From assembly GCA_900766795.1 (NCBI GenBank), contig CAAFWX010000311.1:1-12718 (forward strand): a stretch of DNA of 12,718 nucleotides. Direction: 5' to 3'. Positions within the stretch are counted from its first letter, which is position 1, and the number at the start of each line of letters is the position of its first letter. Made by a program: the position numbers and the translations under genes. The notes below the pieces were generated by a model. It did not search any database. It had not been told where the DNA came from and saw only the letters and a list, made by a program, of their open reading frames with translations. This DNA is from Oscillospiraceae bacterium. Its GTDB lineage: Bacteria > Bacillota_A > Clostridia > Oscillospirales > Ruminococcaceae. Positions 1 to 6,401 of this stretch are shown piece after piece.

Positions 1-1166
1 CTGTCCTGCATGATGTGGCGGATTCTGACTCCCGAAAGTCTGTCGGTAAGCTCGCTGCCGACGGTTGTGTTGGTCAGGGTGTCGATGATAACCAGCCCGT
101 CGTCGCAGCCTACATACAACAGGTTATCGTTTTTCAGCACAGAGTTTACGATTCTGTCGGAAAGCCCCGCCGCTGCAAAGCAATTTTCAAAAGGGTTGGG
201 GGAAAGCTTGCTGATTCCAAGCTTATCCGAGGCAAACCAGACGTTGTTCTGGTTGTCAGCCATCACCGCGCTCACCGAACCGCGGAAGCTGTCGCCGCCA
301 AGCTCGGTGAAAACGCCATCGTCATAGAACCCGAACTTATTATAGCCGCAGACAAAGAAGCCTCCGCCATAGGGCAGCATACAGGTTATGCTGCCAAGCT
401 CGTAAAAGTCGCCGAGCTTTTCGGGCGTGCCAAGGGTTTCGCAGCTCATGACGCTGCCCGAGGAGCTTCCAAGCAGCCACCTGCCGTCAAGATAATTCGC
501 GTCGGTGTAAAACACTCCGCTTTCGGGGTAGGTCAGCGGGTCGGAGTTTAATCTGCCGTCCTGCATGAAATACACCTCTCCCGCAGAGTTCACCGCGCAC
601 ACGGTGTCGTCGTTGCAGCAAAGGCTGTCAACATTCACAAGCCTGTCTATCGACGGGGTGGAAATTCTGCCGTCAGTATGCCGAATGTTAAGCTGACCCG
701 CAGTGCCGATATAGATTTTCCCGCTGCTGTCCTCGCACATTGCGCGGATTGTATTCGAGCCAAGCCCGTCGTCAATCGACAGGTGCTCGAGCTCTTCGGT
801 GTAAATGTCGTAGATGAAAATTCCGCTGTCGTTTGTACCAATCCACAGCCGCCCTGCGCTGTCAACAAAGAGGCATCTGACATTGCTGATGTCGTTGTCG
901 AGCGTCACGTCCTCGAATACTCTGCCGTCATACCGCAGAAGTCCCGAATAGCTTCCCGCCCAGATGAAGCCGTCCGCCGTCTGCGCAATATCATTTATTT
1001 CAAAGGTTTCAAGACCCGTATTCCAATCATAGGAAATCAGCTTGTAATCCGCGATTAGCTCATTTCCGCTCACTGCCCCTGCCGTCACGCCCAGAAACAG
1101 CGCGGAAGCCGCCATGGCAATCGCAGCCGCAGCCGAACGAATCCGTCTGCCAATTCTGTCTTTCAT
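1..1166 (-). CDS. Exported Reg_prop (two-component regulator propeller) sensor protein, C-terminus beyond window
   Basis: An open frame of 388 codons runs without a stop from the ATG at 1166 to the left edge, so the C-terminus is missing. The start has a strong SD (GGAGGG, 7 bases upstream). Residues 1-31 look like a Sec signal peptide: basic start (KDRIGRRIR), Ala/Leu-rich core, likely cleavage after AGA near residue 31. Then come repeats of about 40-45 residues of the Reg_prop type, with D-x-x-G-x-[IL]-W-x-G-[ST] cores: W69-A-G-S, W108-I-G-T, Y151-I-G-T, later NNVWFAS and LLYVGCDDG. Such repeats build extracytoplasmic beta-propellers that bind ligands; in known proteins they precede a transmembrane helix and a histidine kinase, GGDEF or similar output domain. 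That output domain is not visible here, so signalling type is inference. It is divergent from an HD-GYP response regulator gene, which suggests a joint signalling role. The repeat family assignment is firm; the ligand is unknown. Confidence 0.85.
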   Translation of the reverse strand, partial: MKDRIGRRIRSAAAAIAMAASALFLGVTAGAVSGNELIADYKLISYDWNTGLETFEINDIAQTADGFIWAGSYSGLLRYDGRVFEDVTLDNDISNVRCLFVDSAGRLWIGTNDSGIFIYDIYTEELEHLSIDDGLGSNTIRAMCEDSSGKIYIGTAGQLNIRHTDGRISTPSIDRLVNVDSLCCNDDTVCAVNSAGEVYFMQDGRLNSDPLTYPESGVFYTDANYLDGRWLLGSSSGSVMSCETLGTPEKLGDFYELGSITCMLPYGGGFFVCGYNKFGFYDDGVFTELGGDSFRGSVSAVMADNQNNVWFASDKLGISKLSPNPFENCFAAAGLSDRIVNSVLKNDNLLYVGCDDGLVIIDTLTNTTVGSELTDRLSGVRIRHIMQD

Positions 1167-1203
1167 TAAAGTCCCTCCCAAGCAGGTATACTTATTCATT
1201 TTT

Positions 1204-1232
1204 ATTGTAGCATGAATTCCATTTGATTACAA
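1204..1232 (-). promoter_or_regulatory. Predicted sigma-A promoter for the Reg_prop sensor gene
   Basis: Read on the minus strand: TTGTAA (1232-1227), 17-base spacer, TACAAT (1209-1204), with TG one base upstream of the -10 (extended -10). Transcription would start near 1197, giving a leader of about 30 bases before the ATG at 1166. Motif match only. Confidence 0.55.
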
Positions 1233-1464
1233 GTGCTTTTGAAAGATTTTTCCACAAAGAACCCTGTTTTTTTCCGATTCAAGCCAATTTCGTCATTTAA
1301 TAGATGTCAAAGTAACAGTTTCCACCTGCATTCTGCAAAGCCTGAACAATGGCAAATACGGAAAGGCAATGGTTAAAAACCACAAATTAGACCTCTTGTA
1401 CACTGCAATTTTCATAATAGACAATGTATTTTCGGGGAAATTCCCTTTTTTCAGATTTTTTTTC

Positions 1465-1493
1465 TTGTTTTTTTCACGATAAAGTGATATGAT
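1465..1493 (+). promoter_or_regulatory. Predicted sigma-A promoter for the HD-GYP response regulator gene
   Basis: TTGTTT (1465-1470), 17-base spacer, TATGAT (1488-1493), with TG at 1485-1486 making an extended -10. The predicted start is near 1500, about 43 bases upstream of the ATG at 1543. The -10 contains the ATG at 1489, which argues against that codon being the translation start. Confidence 0.55.
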
Positions 1494-1542
1494 AAATCTG
1501 GAAATGGTTCACGCTGCAATGGGTCATAAAGGAAGGAATACC

Positions 1543-2592
1543 ATGAACGAGAAAAAAATAATTCTGCTTGTGGATGACGACAAGTCCAATCTGGTAATAG
1601 CGCAGAAGCTTCTTGCGGACGAATACCGCGTAGCCGCAGTAAACTCGGGCGCGATGGCGCTTCGTTTTCTGGAAAAGAACAAGCCCGATGTTATTCTGCT
1701 GGATATCCTCATGCCTGAGATGGACGGCTTTGAGGTGATGAAAAGAATCCAGGAAAACCCTGAATTAAAGAGCATTCCCGTTATCTTCCTCACCGCGGAC
1801 AGAAGCGCCAAAACCGAGGAGGACTGCTTCAGAATGGGCGCGGTGGATTTCATCGGAAAGCCCTTTGTGCCCGGAATCATGCTTCAGCGCGTTCACAGGA
1901 CAGTGGAGCTTGAAGAATATCGAAAGAGCCTTGAAAAAATCGTTCAGCAGCAGCTTCAGCGTATCACGCAGCTTCAATCCGACATCATCATCACGATGGC
2001 GAACCTAATAGAATCCCGTGACGGTACCACGGGCGAGCATGTAAAGCGCACCAGCGTTTACACGCACTTCCTTGTCGGAAAAATGCTCGAAAAGGGCGTT
2101 TACGCCGAGGAGCTTACGCCAAAATTCGTTGACTATCTCTGCAAGGCGGCGCCTATGCACGACATAGGAAAAATCACCGTCCCCGACCGTATTCTCTCAA
2201 AGCCCGGCGCGCTTACTCCCGAGGAATACGACATGATGAAAAACCACGCTGCGGAGGGCGGCAAAATAATTCGCGACAACATGGACAGAATCGCCGACAA
2301 GGAGTTCGTTGATATCGCCTTTGACATGGCGACCTATCACCACGAAAAGTGGAACGGCATGGGCTACCCTTCGGGAAAAGCAGGGCTTGATATCCCGCTT
2401 TCTGCGAGAATCCTCGCTGTTGTTGACGTATTCGACGCGCTGGTTTCCAAGCGCCAGTACAAGGAGGGCATGACCCTTGAACAAGCGTTTGACATCATGC
2501 GCCGCGACCGAGGAGTTGCCTTCGAGGACAAGATTTGGGATGTGTTTGAAGAAAGCGCAGATGAGCTTCGCGAAATCATGAAAGAGCTTTAA
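1543..2592 (+). CDS. Response regulator with HD-GYP domain (RpfG-like c-di-GMP phosphodiesterase)
   Basis: Predicted cytoplasmic signalling protein of 349 residues. Residues 5-120 form a CheY-like receiver: acidic cluster D11-D12-D13, phosphoacceptor D54 (LLDILMPEMDG), T84, and K106 in GKPF. A helical, Gln/Glu-rich linker (about 122-150) leads to an HD-GYP domain with H206-D207, H235, H266-H267 and the WNGMGYP signature at 270-276, so the metal ligands and the GYP motif appear intact. Known HD-GYP enzymes hydrolyse c-di-GMP; phosphorylation at D54 would be expected to control activity. The frame is open from an ATG at 1489, but that codon lies inside the predicted -10 and has no SD, whereas 1543 has GGAAGG six bases upstream and begins the usual KKIILLVDDD. 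No cognate kinase is visible; the divergent sensor is the obvious candidate partner, by context only. A strong terminator follows, so it is probably monocistronic. Confidence 0.93.
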   Translation: MNEKKIILLVDDDKSNLVIAQKLLADEYRVAAVNSGAMALRFLEKNKPDVILLDILMPEMDGFEVMKRIQENPELKSIPVIFLTADRSAKTEEDCFRMGAVDFIGKPFVPGIMLQRVHRTVELEEYRKSLEKIVQQQLQRITQLQSDIIITMANLIESRDGTTGEHVKRTSVYTHFLVGKMLEKGVYAEELTPKFVDYLCKAAPMHDIGKITVPDRILSKPGALTPEEYDMMKNHAAEGGKIIRDNMDRIADKEFVDIAFDMATYHHEKWNGMGYPSGKAGLDIPLSARILAVVDVFDALVSKRQYKEGMTLEQAFDIMRRDRGVAFEDKIWDVFEESADELREIMKEL

Positions 2593-2602
2593 TACTCGAA
2601 AG

Positions 2603-2630
2603 CGCCCGCAGGATTTGCGGGCGTTTTTTT
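2603..2630 (+). terminator. Intrinsic terminator after the HD-GYP gene
   Basis: Perfect 8-bp GC-rich stem CGCCCGCA (2603-2610) / TGCGGGCG (2616-2623), loop GGATT, followed directly by seven T (2624-2630). It lies 10 bases after the stop codon. Confidence 0.93.
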
Positions 2631-2669
2631 GCCAGCAGCGTTGCCTTGAAAACCAAGCCCATCGAAAAG

Positions 2670-2743
2670 ACAAAAATCCAAGTCTATTTTTGTGCAACAC
2701 ACCAAAAATCATGCCGACAGACTTCACCCCGCAGATTTTTGGT
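2670..2743. repeat. Array of inverted CAAAAAT half-sites upstream of ilvB
   Basis: Two perfect inverted repeats share one core. ACAAAAAT (2670-2677) faces ATTTTTGT (2686-2693) across 8 bases; ACCAAAAATC (2701-2710) faces GATTTTTGGT (2734-2743) across 23 bases. This gives four half-sites of the form CAAAAAT(C), alternating in orientation, ending 22 bases before the ilvB -35. The pattern fits a multi-site operator or curved A-tract DNA better than a terminator, since the strong terminator lies upstream and no T-run follows the GC-poor stems. No binding protein is identified. Confidence 0.4.
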
Positions 2744-2744
2744 A

Positions 2745-2760
2745 TATTGCCGCGGAAATA
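2745..2760. promoter_or_regulatory. Palindrome abutting the ilvB -35, possible operator
   Basis: TATT-g-CCGCGG-a-AATA is a 16-base dyad with one mismatched base pair position (14 of 16 bases symmetric), ending 5 bases before the -35 hexamer. The position suits an operator or activator site. The CCGCGG core also recalls the end of a T-box antiterminator, but no other T-box element is present and the site lies upstream of the promoter. Confidence 0.3.
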
Positions 2761-2765
2761 TCCCG

Positions 2766-2794
2766 TTGACAATTGCGAAGATATATGCTATTAT
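2766..2794 (+). promoter_or_regulatory. Strong predicted sigma-A promoter for ilvB
   Basis: Consensus -35 TTGACA (2766-2771), 17-base spacer, TATTAT (2789-2794, 5 of 6) with an extended -10 TG at 2786-2787. The best promoter match in the window. The start is expected at about 2800-2802, leaving a leader of about 50 bases, too short for a T-box. Confidence 0.87.
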
Positions 2795-2852
2795 ATTAAT
2801 ATGAGTGTTTATGCCCATATCAAATCTTACATACGAAAGGTGAACTAAAACA

Positions 2853-4541
2853 ATGCAGCTTACAGGTTCTGATATCATCGTTGAGTGTCTGCTTGAGCAG
2901 GGCGCCGATACCGTTTTCGGCTACCCCGGAGGCGCTGTCCTCAATATCTACGACAGCCTTTACAAGTACAGCGACAAGATTCGTCACATCATCACCTCCC
3001 ATGAGCAGGGCGCGTGCCACGCAGCCGACGGCTTTGCAAGAGCAACAGGAAAAACCGGTGTTGTAATCGCAACCTCCGGTCCCGGCGCCACCAACCTTAC
3101 CACAGGCATCGCCACCGCTTATATGGATTCCATTCCCCTCGTTGCCATCACGGGTAACGTTCCCTGCGGTCAGCTTGGTCTGGACAGCTTTCAGGAGGTG
3201 GATATCACCGGAATCACTATGCCCGTCACTAAGCACAACTTCATCGTCAAGGATGTGACTGAGCTTGCAGACACGCTCCGCCTTGCTTTCAAAATCGCTG
3301 AGAGCGGAAGAAAGGGTCCTGTGCTCGTTGATATCCCTAAGGACATCACCATCGCAAAGACGGAATACACCCCCGCTGCCATCGGCGCTCCCGATACGAA
3401 GAACGATATCTGCGCTGAGGAGCTTAACGCTGCGGCTGATATGATAAGAGAGGCAAAGCGCCCCTACATCTATGCGGGCGGCGGCGTAATCGCTTCGGGC
3501 GCGGCAGGCGAGCTTGCTGAGTTTGCCGAGCTTTGCGACGCTCCCGTTTCCTGCTCGCTCATGGGTCAGGGAGCATTCGACCAGACGAACGACAGGTACA
3601 TCGGTATGCTGGGTATGCACGGCACGGTTAAGGCTGCCGCTGCTCTCAACAAGTGCGACCTGTTCATCGGTATCGGCACACGCTTCTCCGACAGAGTTAT
3701 CGGCGACCCAAAGGTTTTCGCAAAGGACGCTAAGATAATCCACATTGACATTGACCCCGCTGAGTTCAACAAGTGCCTTCATGTCACCACGACAATAAAC
3801 GGCGACGTCAAGGCTGCGCTCACCATGCTCAACGCTATGATTCAGAAGAAATCCAACGCTGAATGGATTGCTGAAATCTGCGGCGGCGACTTCGGCGAGC
3901 CTAACCAGACAGGCACCTCTGCCCTGCCCGTTACTCCGCAGGCTGTGCTCGAAAAGCTGGACGAGCTTACAAACGGCGACGCTGTTATCACCACCGAGGT
4001 CGGTCAGAATCAGATGTGGGCTGCGCAGTACTTCAAGTACAGAACTCCCAGAAGCTTTATTTCTTCGGGCGGTCTTGGAACAATGGGCTATGGTCTTGGC
4101 GCTTCCCTCGGAGCAAAAACGGGCTGCCCCGATAAGACAGTTGTGAACATTGCAGGCGACGGAAGCTTTGCAATGAACCTCAACGAGCTTATCACCGCTT
4201 CCGCTCACAATATTCCCATCATTGAGATAGTATTCAACAACAACGTTCTCGGCATGGTGCGCCAGTGGCAGCGCCTGTTCTACAACAAGCACTTCTCACA
4301 GACCACCCTCGACAACCGTCACATCGACTATGTTAAGCTGGGCGAAAGCTTCGGCATAAAGACCCTTGTCATCGAACAGACCGAGGATATCGAGCCTGTT
4401 CTCAAGGAGGCTCTCGAAACAGCAAAGTCCGCTCCTGTCATGATTGAGGTTCGCATTGACCGCGATATCAACGTTCTTCCCATGATACCCGCGGGCAGGC
4501 CAGTTGTCAACCCCATCACCAGTATAGATTTGGAGGCGTAA
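2853..4541 (+). CDS. ilvB: Acetolactate (acetohydroxyacid) synthase, large catalytic subunit
   Basis: ThDP-dependent enzyme of 562 residues that condenses pyruvate with pyruvate or 2-oxobutyrate, giving acetolactate or acetohydroxybutyrate, the first common step of valine, leucine and isoleucine synthesis. Visible family marks: N-terminal pyrimidine-binding domain with GYPGGAVLNIYD (23-34) and catalytic Glu51 in SHEQGACHAADG; SGPGATNLTTGIATAYMDS just after; central FAD-type domain with GMLGMHGT (about 252-259) and IGIGTRFSDRV; C-terminal domain with the Mg/ThDP motif GDGS (435-438) and N463-N464; and the RQWQ (470-473) active-site cap. Length is normal for bacterial AHAS. The ATG has AAAGGTG about 10 bases upstream. 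ilvN follows after 2 bases with its SD inside the ilvB end, so the two are co-transcribed and probably translationally coupled. Codon use is strongly biased, suggesting high expression. The anabolic rather than catabolic (AlsS) form is inferred from the adjacent regulatory subunit. Confidence 0.97.
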   Translation: MQLTGSDIIVECLLEQGADTVFGYPGGAVLNIYDSLYKYSDKIRHIITSHEQGACHAADGFARATGKTGVVIATSGPGATNLTTGIATAYMDSIPLVAITGNVPCGQLGLDSFQEVDITGITMPVTKHNFIVKDVTELADTLRLAFKIAESGRKGPVLVDIPKDITIAKTEYTPAAIGAPDTKNDICAEELNAAADMIREAKRPYIYAGGGVIASGAAGELAEFAELCDAPVSCSLMGQGAFDQTNDRYIGMLGMHGTVKAAAALNKCDLFIGIGTRFSDRVIGDPKVFAKDAKIIHIDIDPAEFNKCLHVTTTINGDVKAALTMLNAMIQKKSNAEWIAEICGGDFGEPNQTGTSALPVTPQAVLEKLDELTNGDAVITTEVGQNQMWAAQYFKYRTPRSFISSGGLGTMGYGLGASLGAKTGCPDKTVVNIAGDGSFAMNLNELITASAHNIPIIEIVFNNNVLGMVRQWQRLFYNKHFSQTTLDNRHIDYVKLGESFGIKTLVIEQTEDIEPVLKEALETAKSAPVMIEVRIDRDINVLPMIPAGRPVVNPITSIDLEA

Positions 4542-4543
4542 TC

Positions 4544-5014
4544 ATGCAGGAATATGTATTATCAGTTAAAGTAGCTAACAAGCAGGGCGTGCTGCTGCGT
4601 GTTTCTTCCCTTTTCAGCAGACGCTGCTACAGCATAAAGTCGCTCAACGCGGCTGAAACAGAGGTGCCCGAGGTTTCCCGCCTCACCATTGTGGTGAATG
4701 CCGACCTGAACGTCCTTGAGCAAATCAAGAACCAGCTTATGAAGCTGTATGACGTAATCGACGTTACCATTCTGGACGACGCTGTTTGCCGCGAGCATGT
4801 CCTCATAAGAGCAGGACGCTCCTCCGACGACAGACAGAAGATAACAGAGATTGCAAACCTCTACCGTGCAAAGCCCGTTGATGTTGCCGCAGACAGCATT
4901 ATGCTGGAGCTTACCGGCGAGCCGAGAAAAATCGACAGCTTCATCGACCTGCTTAAGCCGTTCGGTATCATCAAGATGGTGCGCTCGGGTATTTCTGCGC
5001 TCGAAAGAGATTAA
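4544..5014 (+). CDS. ilvN: Acetolactate synthase, small regulatory subunit
   Basis: Protein of 156 residues, close to the usual length of about 160. Residues 2-75 are an ACT domain (V-A-N12-K-Q-G15-V-L-L-R-V-S-S-L-F-S-R-R) that in this family binds the feedback inhibitor valine and activates the large subunit; residues 80-156 are the ACT-like C-terminal domain, ending in the conserved RSG. Aligned by eye with E. coli IlvH, the valine-site residues N11 and G14 are kept (N12, G15), but the residue matching N29 is Ser30 (CYSIKSL against GYNIESL). Changes at N29 are known to lower valine sensitivity, so weaker or altered feedback is possible but only inferred. SD GGAGG (4532-4536) lies in the end of ilvB; the 2-base gap implies coupled translation. 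The same subunit is named ilvH in other species. Confidence 0.95.
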   Translation: MQEYVLSVKVANKQGVLLRVSSLFSRRCYSIKSLNAAETEVPEVSRLTIVVNADLNVLEQIKNQLMKLYDVIDVTILDDAVCREHVLIRAGRSSDDRQKITEIANLYRAKPVDVAADSIMLELTGEPRKIDSFIDLLKPFGIIKMVRSGISALERD

Positions 5015-5045
5015 CGATTAACAACAGAATAACACGGAGGAAAAC

Positions 5046-6290
5046 ATGAAAACACACAACTCACTCTACGCTCTTGCACTCACCGATCTCATTTCCTTCT
5101 CAGGCTGCGCCGCTTCAGACAGCGGCGCTTTGTCTGATTTTGCGCAGGATTCACAAATTGAATCCGAGGTATCTACCACGGAGCAAACTACCGCTGAGCG
5201 GACAACCGCAATTCAGACCACCACTGCGCAGACCTCCACCGAGCAGACGGCTTCCACCGAACCCGCTGCTTCCGAGGAATCGGAGCAGAGCGTTTTGGAG
5301 AGCGAGCCGCGCACAATTTCCACAGAGAATTTCACGTTCGTGGACTTCGACTACGTCAGCGATATTAAGAGCATTACCGACCCTGCGCAGTGCGCTTGGG
5401 CGGCAGAGCCGGCGCTTGCGCTCATTCAAAACAGCGAGGAATGCCGACAGCTTACCGAACTGCTCGAAGCAAATCCCGACTACCTTAACAAAGCGGTTTT
5501 GGACGCTCACTACAACACAGGCGAAACGCTTGCCGACCTGCTTACCGATGGGAAGCCGCGCGCGGAGCTTTACTCCGCCTATATCGCGGATTATGACGGC
5601 GACGGCAAGGATGAGGCGTTCGTGGCGGTTTCATTCTTACGGTTCAAGAGCGAGCCTTTTTATGCCGACCCTTGTATTTATATGGTGTATGTAAACTCGG
5701 AGGGAATCGCGGAGCTTGCCGACGAATACTCATACTACGAGATTACCTCCGTTGACCTGCTGGATTACGGCACAGAAAAACAGCTTGTCGTAAACGCTTA
5801 CGGCACCTGCGGCGCAGACACCCACTCTTCCCTGCTGGGCGCGAGGGACGGGCACAGCGTTGTTTTCTATAACGGGCGCGTTTCGTACAGCAAAAGCGAG
5901 TTTCTCCTCACCCTCTGGGGCTGGCAGGCAGCGGGCGGTATGCTTGCCTATGACATCGCGCAGCACAAGTACGTTTCGGTTGTCGGAGAGCCTTTCGACC
6001 TCGACGAGTTTTACGCGCTGGACAAAAACGGCGTGATTGCCGAAAACGAGATGATGGGTGACGTCAACCCTAAGGAGGTTCGGCTGCTGGGCGGGCAATA
6101 CTTCCTTTACGGCAGGTACGACTACTTCGGCGTGCTTAAGTTCACCTACGAAAACGGCGCGCTTGTGCCCTATGAGGACACCGATATCCGAAACTCCATG
6201 TTCGAAAGCGAATTTGAGGAGGTATATCTTGAGGATTTCGACAGGGCTGTTGAAGCTATGGTTACGCCGGAGGAGGCTAAACTAACCTGA
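5046..6290 (+). CDS. Putative lipoprotein of unknown function with Ser/Thr-rich linker
   Basis: I do not recognise a family for this 414-residue protein. The N-terminus resembles a lipoprotein signal (short hydrophobic stretch then FSGC, Cys21), but the hydrophobic core is broken by Asp14 and position -3 is Phe rather than Leu, so export and lipidation are likely but not certain. Residues about 40-90 form a low-complexity Thr/Ser/Glu/Gln linker typical of tethers outside the membrane of Gram-positive cells. The rest appears globular, with a D-x-D-G-D-G-x-x-E calcium-loop-like segment at 182-190 (DYDGDGKDE) of the type seen in FG-GAP/VCBS-like repeats. SD GGAGG (5036-5040) is well placed. Only 31 bases separate it from ilvN, with no terminator or clear promoter between, so it is probably transcribed with ilvBN; a role in amino acid sensing or uptake cannot be deduced from that. 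No strong terminator follows. Confidence 0.85.
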   Translation: MKTHNSLYALALTDLISFSGCAASDSGALSDFAQDSQIESEVSTTEQTTAERTTAIQTTTAQTSTEQTASTEPAASEESEQSVLESEPRTISTENFTFVDFDYVSDIKSITDPAQCAWAAEPALALIQNSEECRQLTELLEANPDYLNKAVLDAHYNTGETLADLLTDGKPRAELYSAYIADYDGDGKDEAFVAVSFLRFKSEPFYADPCIYMVYVNSEGIAELADEYSYYEITSVDLLDYGTEKQLVVNAYGTCGADTHSSLLGARDGHSVVFYNGRVSYSKSEFLLTLWGWQAAGGMLAYDIAQHKYVSVVGEPFDLDEFYALDKNGVIAENEMMGDVNPKEVRLLGGQYFLYGRYDYFGVLKFTYENGALVPYEDTDIRNSMFESEFEEVYLEDFDRAVEAMVTPEEAKLT

Positions 6291-6304
6291 CGAATGTCAA
6301 AAGT

Positions 6305-6322
6305 TTGTTAAGATTTTAACAG
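6305..6322. promoter_or_regulatory. Predicted Rex operator upstream of the LysR-type gene
   Basis: TTGTTAA-gatt-TTAACAG matches the clostridial Rex consensus TTGTTAANNNNTTAACAA at 13 of 14 defined bases; the inner TGTTAA/TTAACA dyad is perfect. Rex is the NADH-sensing repressor of fermentation genes. The box lies upstream of the -35 of the promoter at 6336-6364, so simple occlusion of that promoter is not obvious. However, CTGACG (6287-6292), 16 bases, TAAGAT (6309-6314) with a TG extension inside the box would give a second promoter that the box covers, as at adhE. Confidence 0.6.
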
Positions 6323-6335
6323 ATTTTGACCACAA

Positions 6336-6364
6336 TTGCCGAAATTTCGTGGTTTTGTTATATT
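6336..6364 (+). promoter_or_regulatory. Predicted promoter for the LysR-type regulator gene
   Basis: TTGCCG (6336-6341), 17-base spacer, TATATT (6359-6364) with an extended -10 TG at 6356-6357. A 10-base palindrome CGAAATTTCG (6340-6349) sits between the two hexamers and could serve autoregulation. The start would be near 6371, 30 bases before the ATG. Confidence 0.5.
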
Positions 6365-6401
6365 AATATGCACATAATAACCAATAAAGGAGGGAGCCCC
6401 A

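Larger units (their letters stand above)
1167..1542. other. Divergent intergenic region between sensor and HD-GYP genes
   Basis: About 375 bases with no supportable gene. It holds the two outward-facing promoters listed separately. Between them I see TGGTT-AAA-AACCA (1370-1382) and GGGAA-A-TTCCC (1435-1445) followed by six T; either could be an operator, and the second could be a weak terminator, but nothing supports a named factor. The sequence is AT-rich with several T-tracts, as expected for a promoter region. The frame that opens at 1489 is explained under the HD-GYP gene. Confidence 0.5.

Noticed and set aside
1330..1385. GCAAAGCC-like segment upstream of the HD-GYP gene, recalling a c-di-GMP (GEMM) riboswitch
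   Set aside because: The GGGCAAAC partner segment, P1 pairing and tetraloop receptor are not found, and it lies upstream of the predicted promoter. A covariance-model search would settle it.
2745..2852. T-box leader upstream of ilvB
   Set aside because: Only a CCGCGG core resembles the T-box antiterminator; the GGTGG part, specifier loop and terminator are missing, and the leader is only about 50 bases.
2820..4292. 490-codon open frame antisense to ilvB
   Set aside because: It mirrors a highly conserved enzyme gene. Biased codon use in ilvB avoids TTA, CTA and TCA, which removes antisense stops. No SD, promoter or recognisable motif supports it.
5015..5030. TTAAC repeats after ilvN resembling a Rex half-site
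   Set aside because: They are direct repeats without the opposing TTGTTAA arm, so no Rex dyad exists.
5074..5694. 206-codon plus-strand frame overlapping the lipoprotein gene
   Set aside because: Pro/Arg-rich shadow of the Thr/Ser linker in another frame, lacking an SD; the lipoprotein frame has a good SD and sensible composition.
6288..6299. TGAC-gaat-GTCA hairpin as terminator of the lipoprotein gene
   Set aside because: Only a 4-bp stem and no T-run follows; not a credible terminator.
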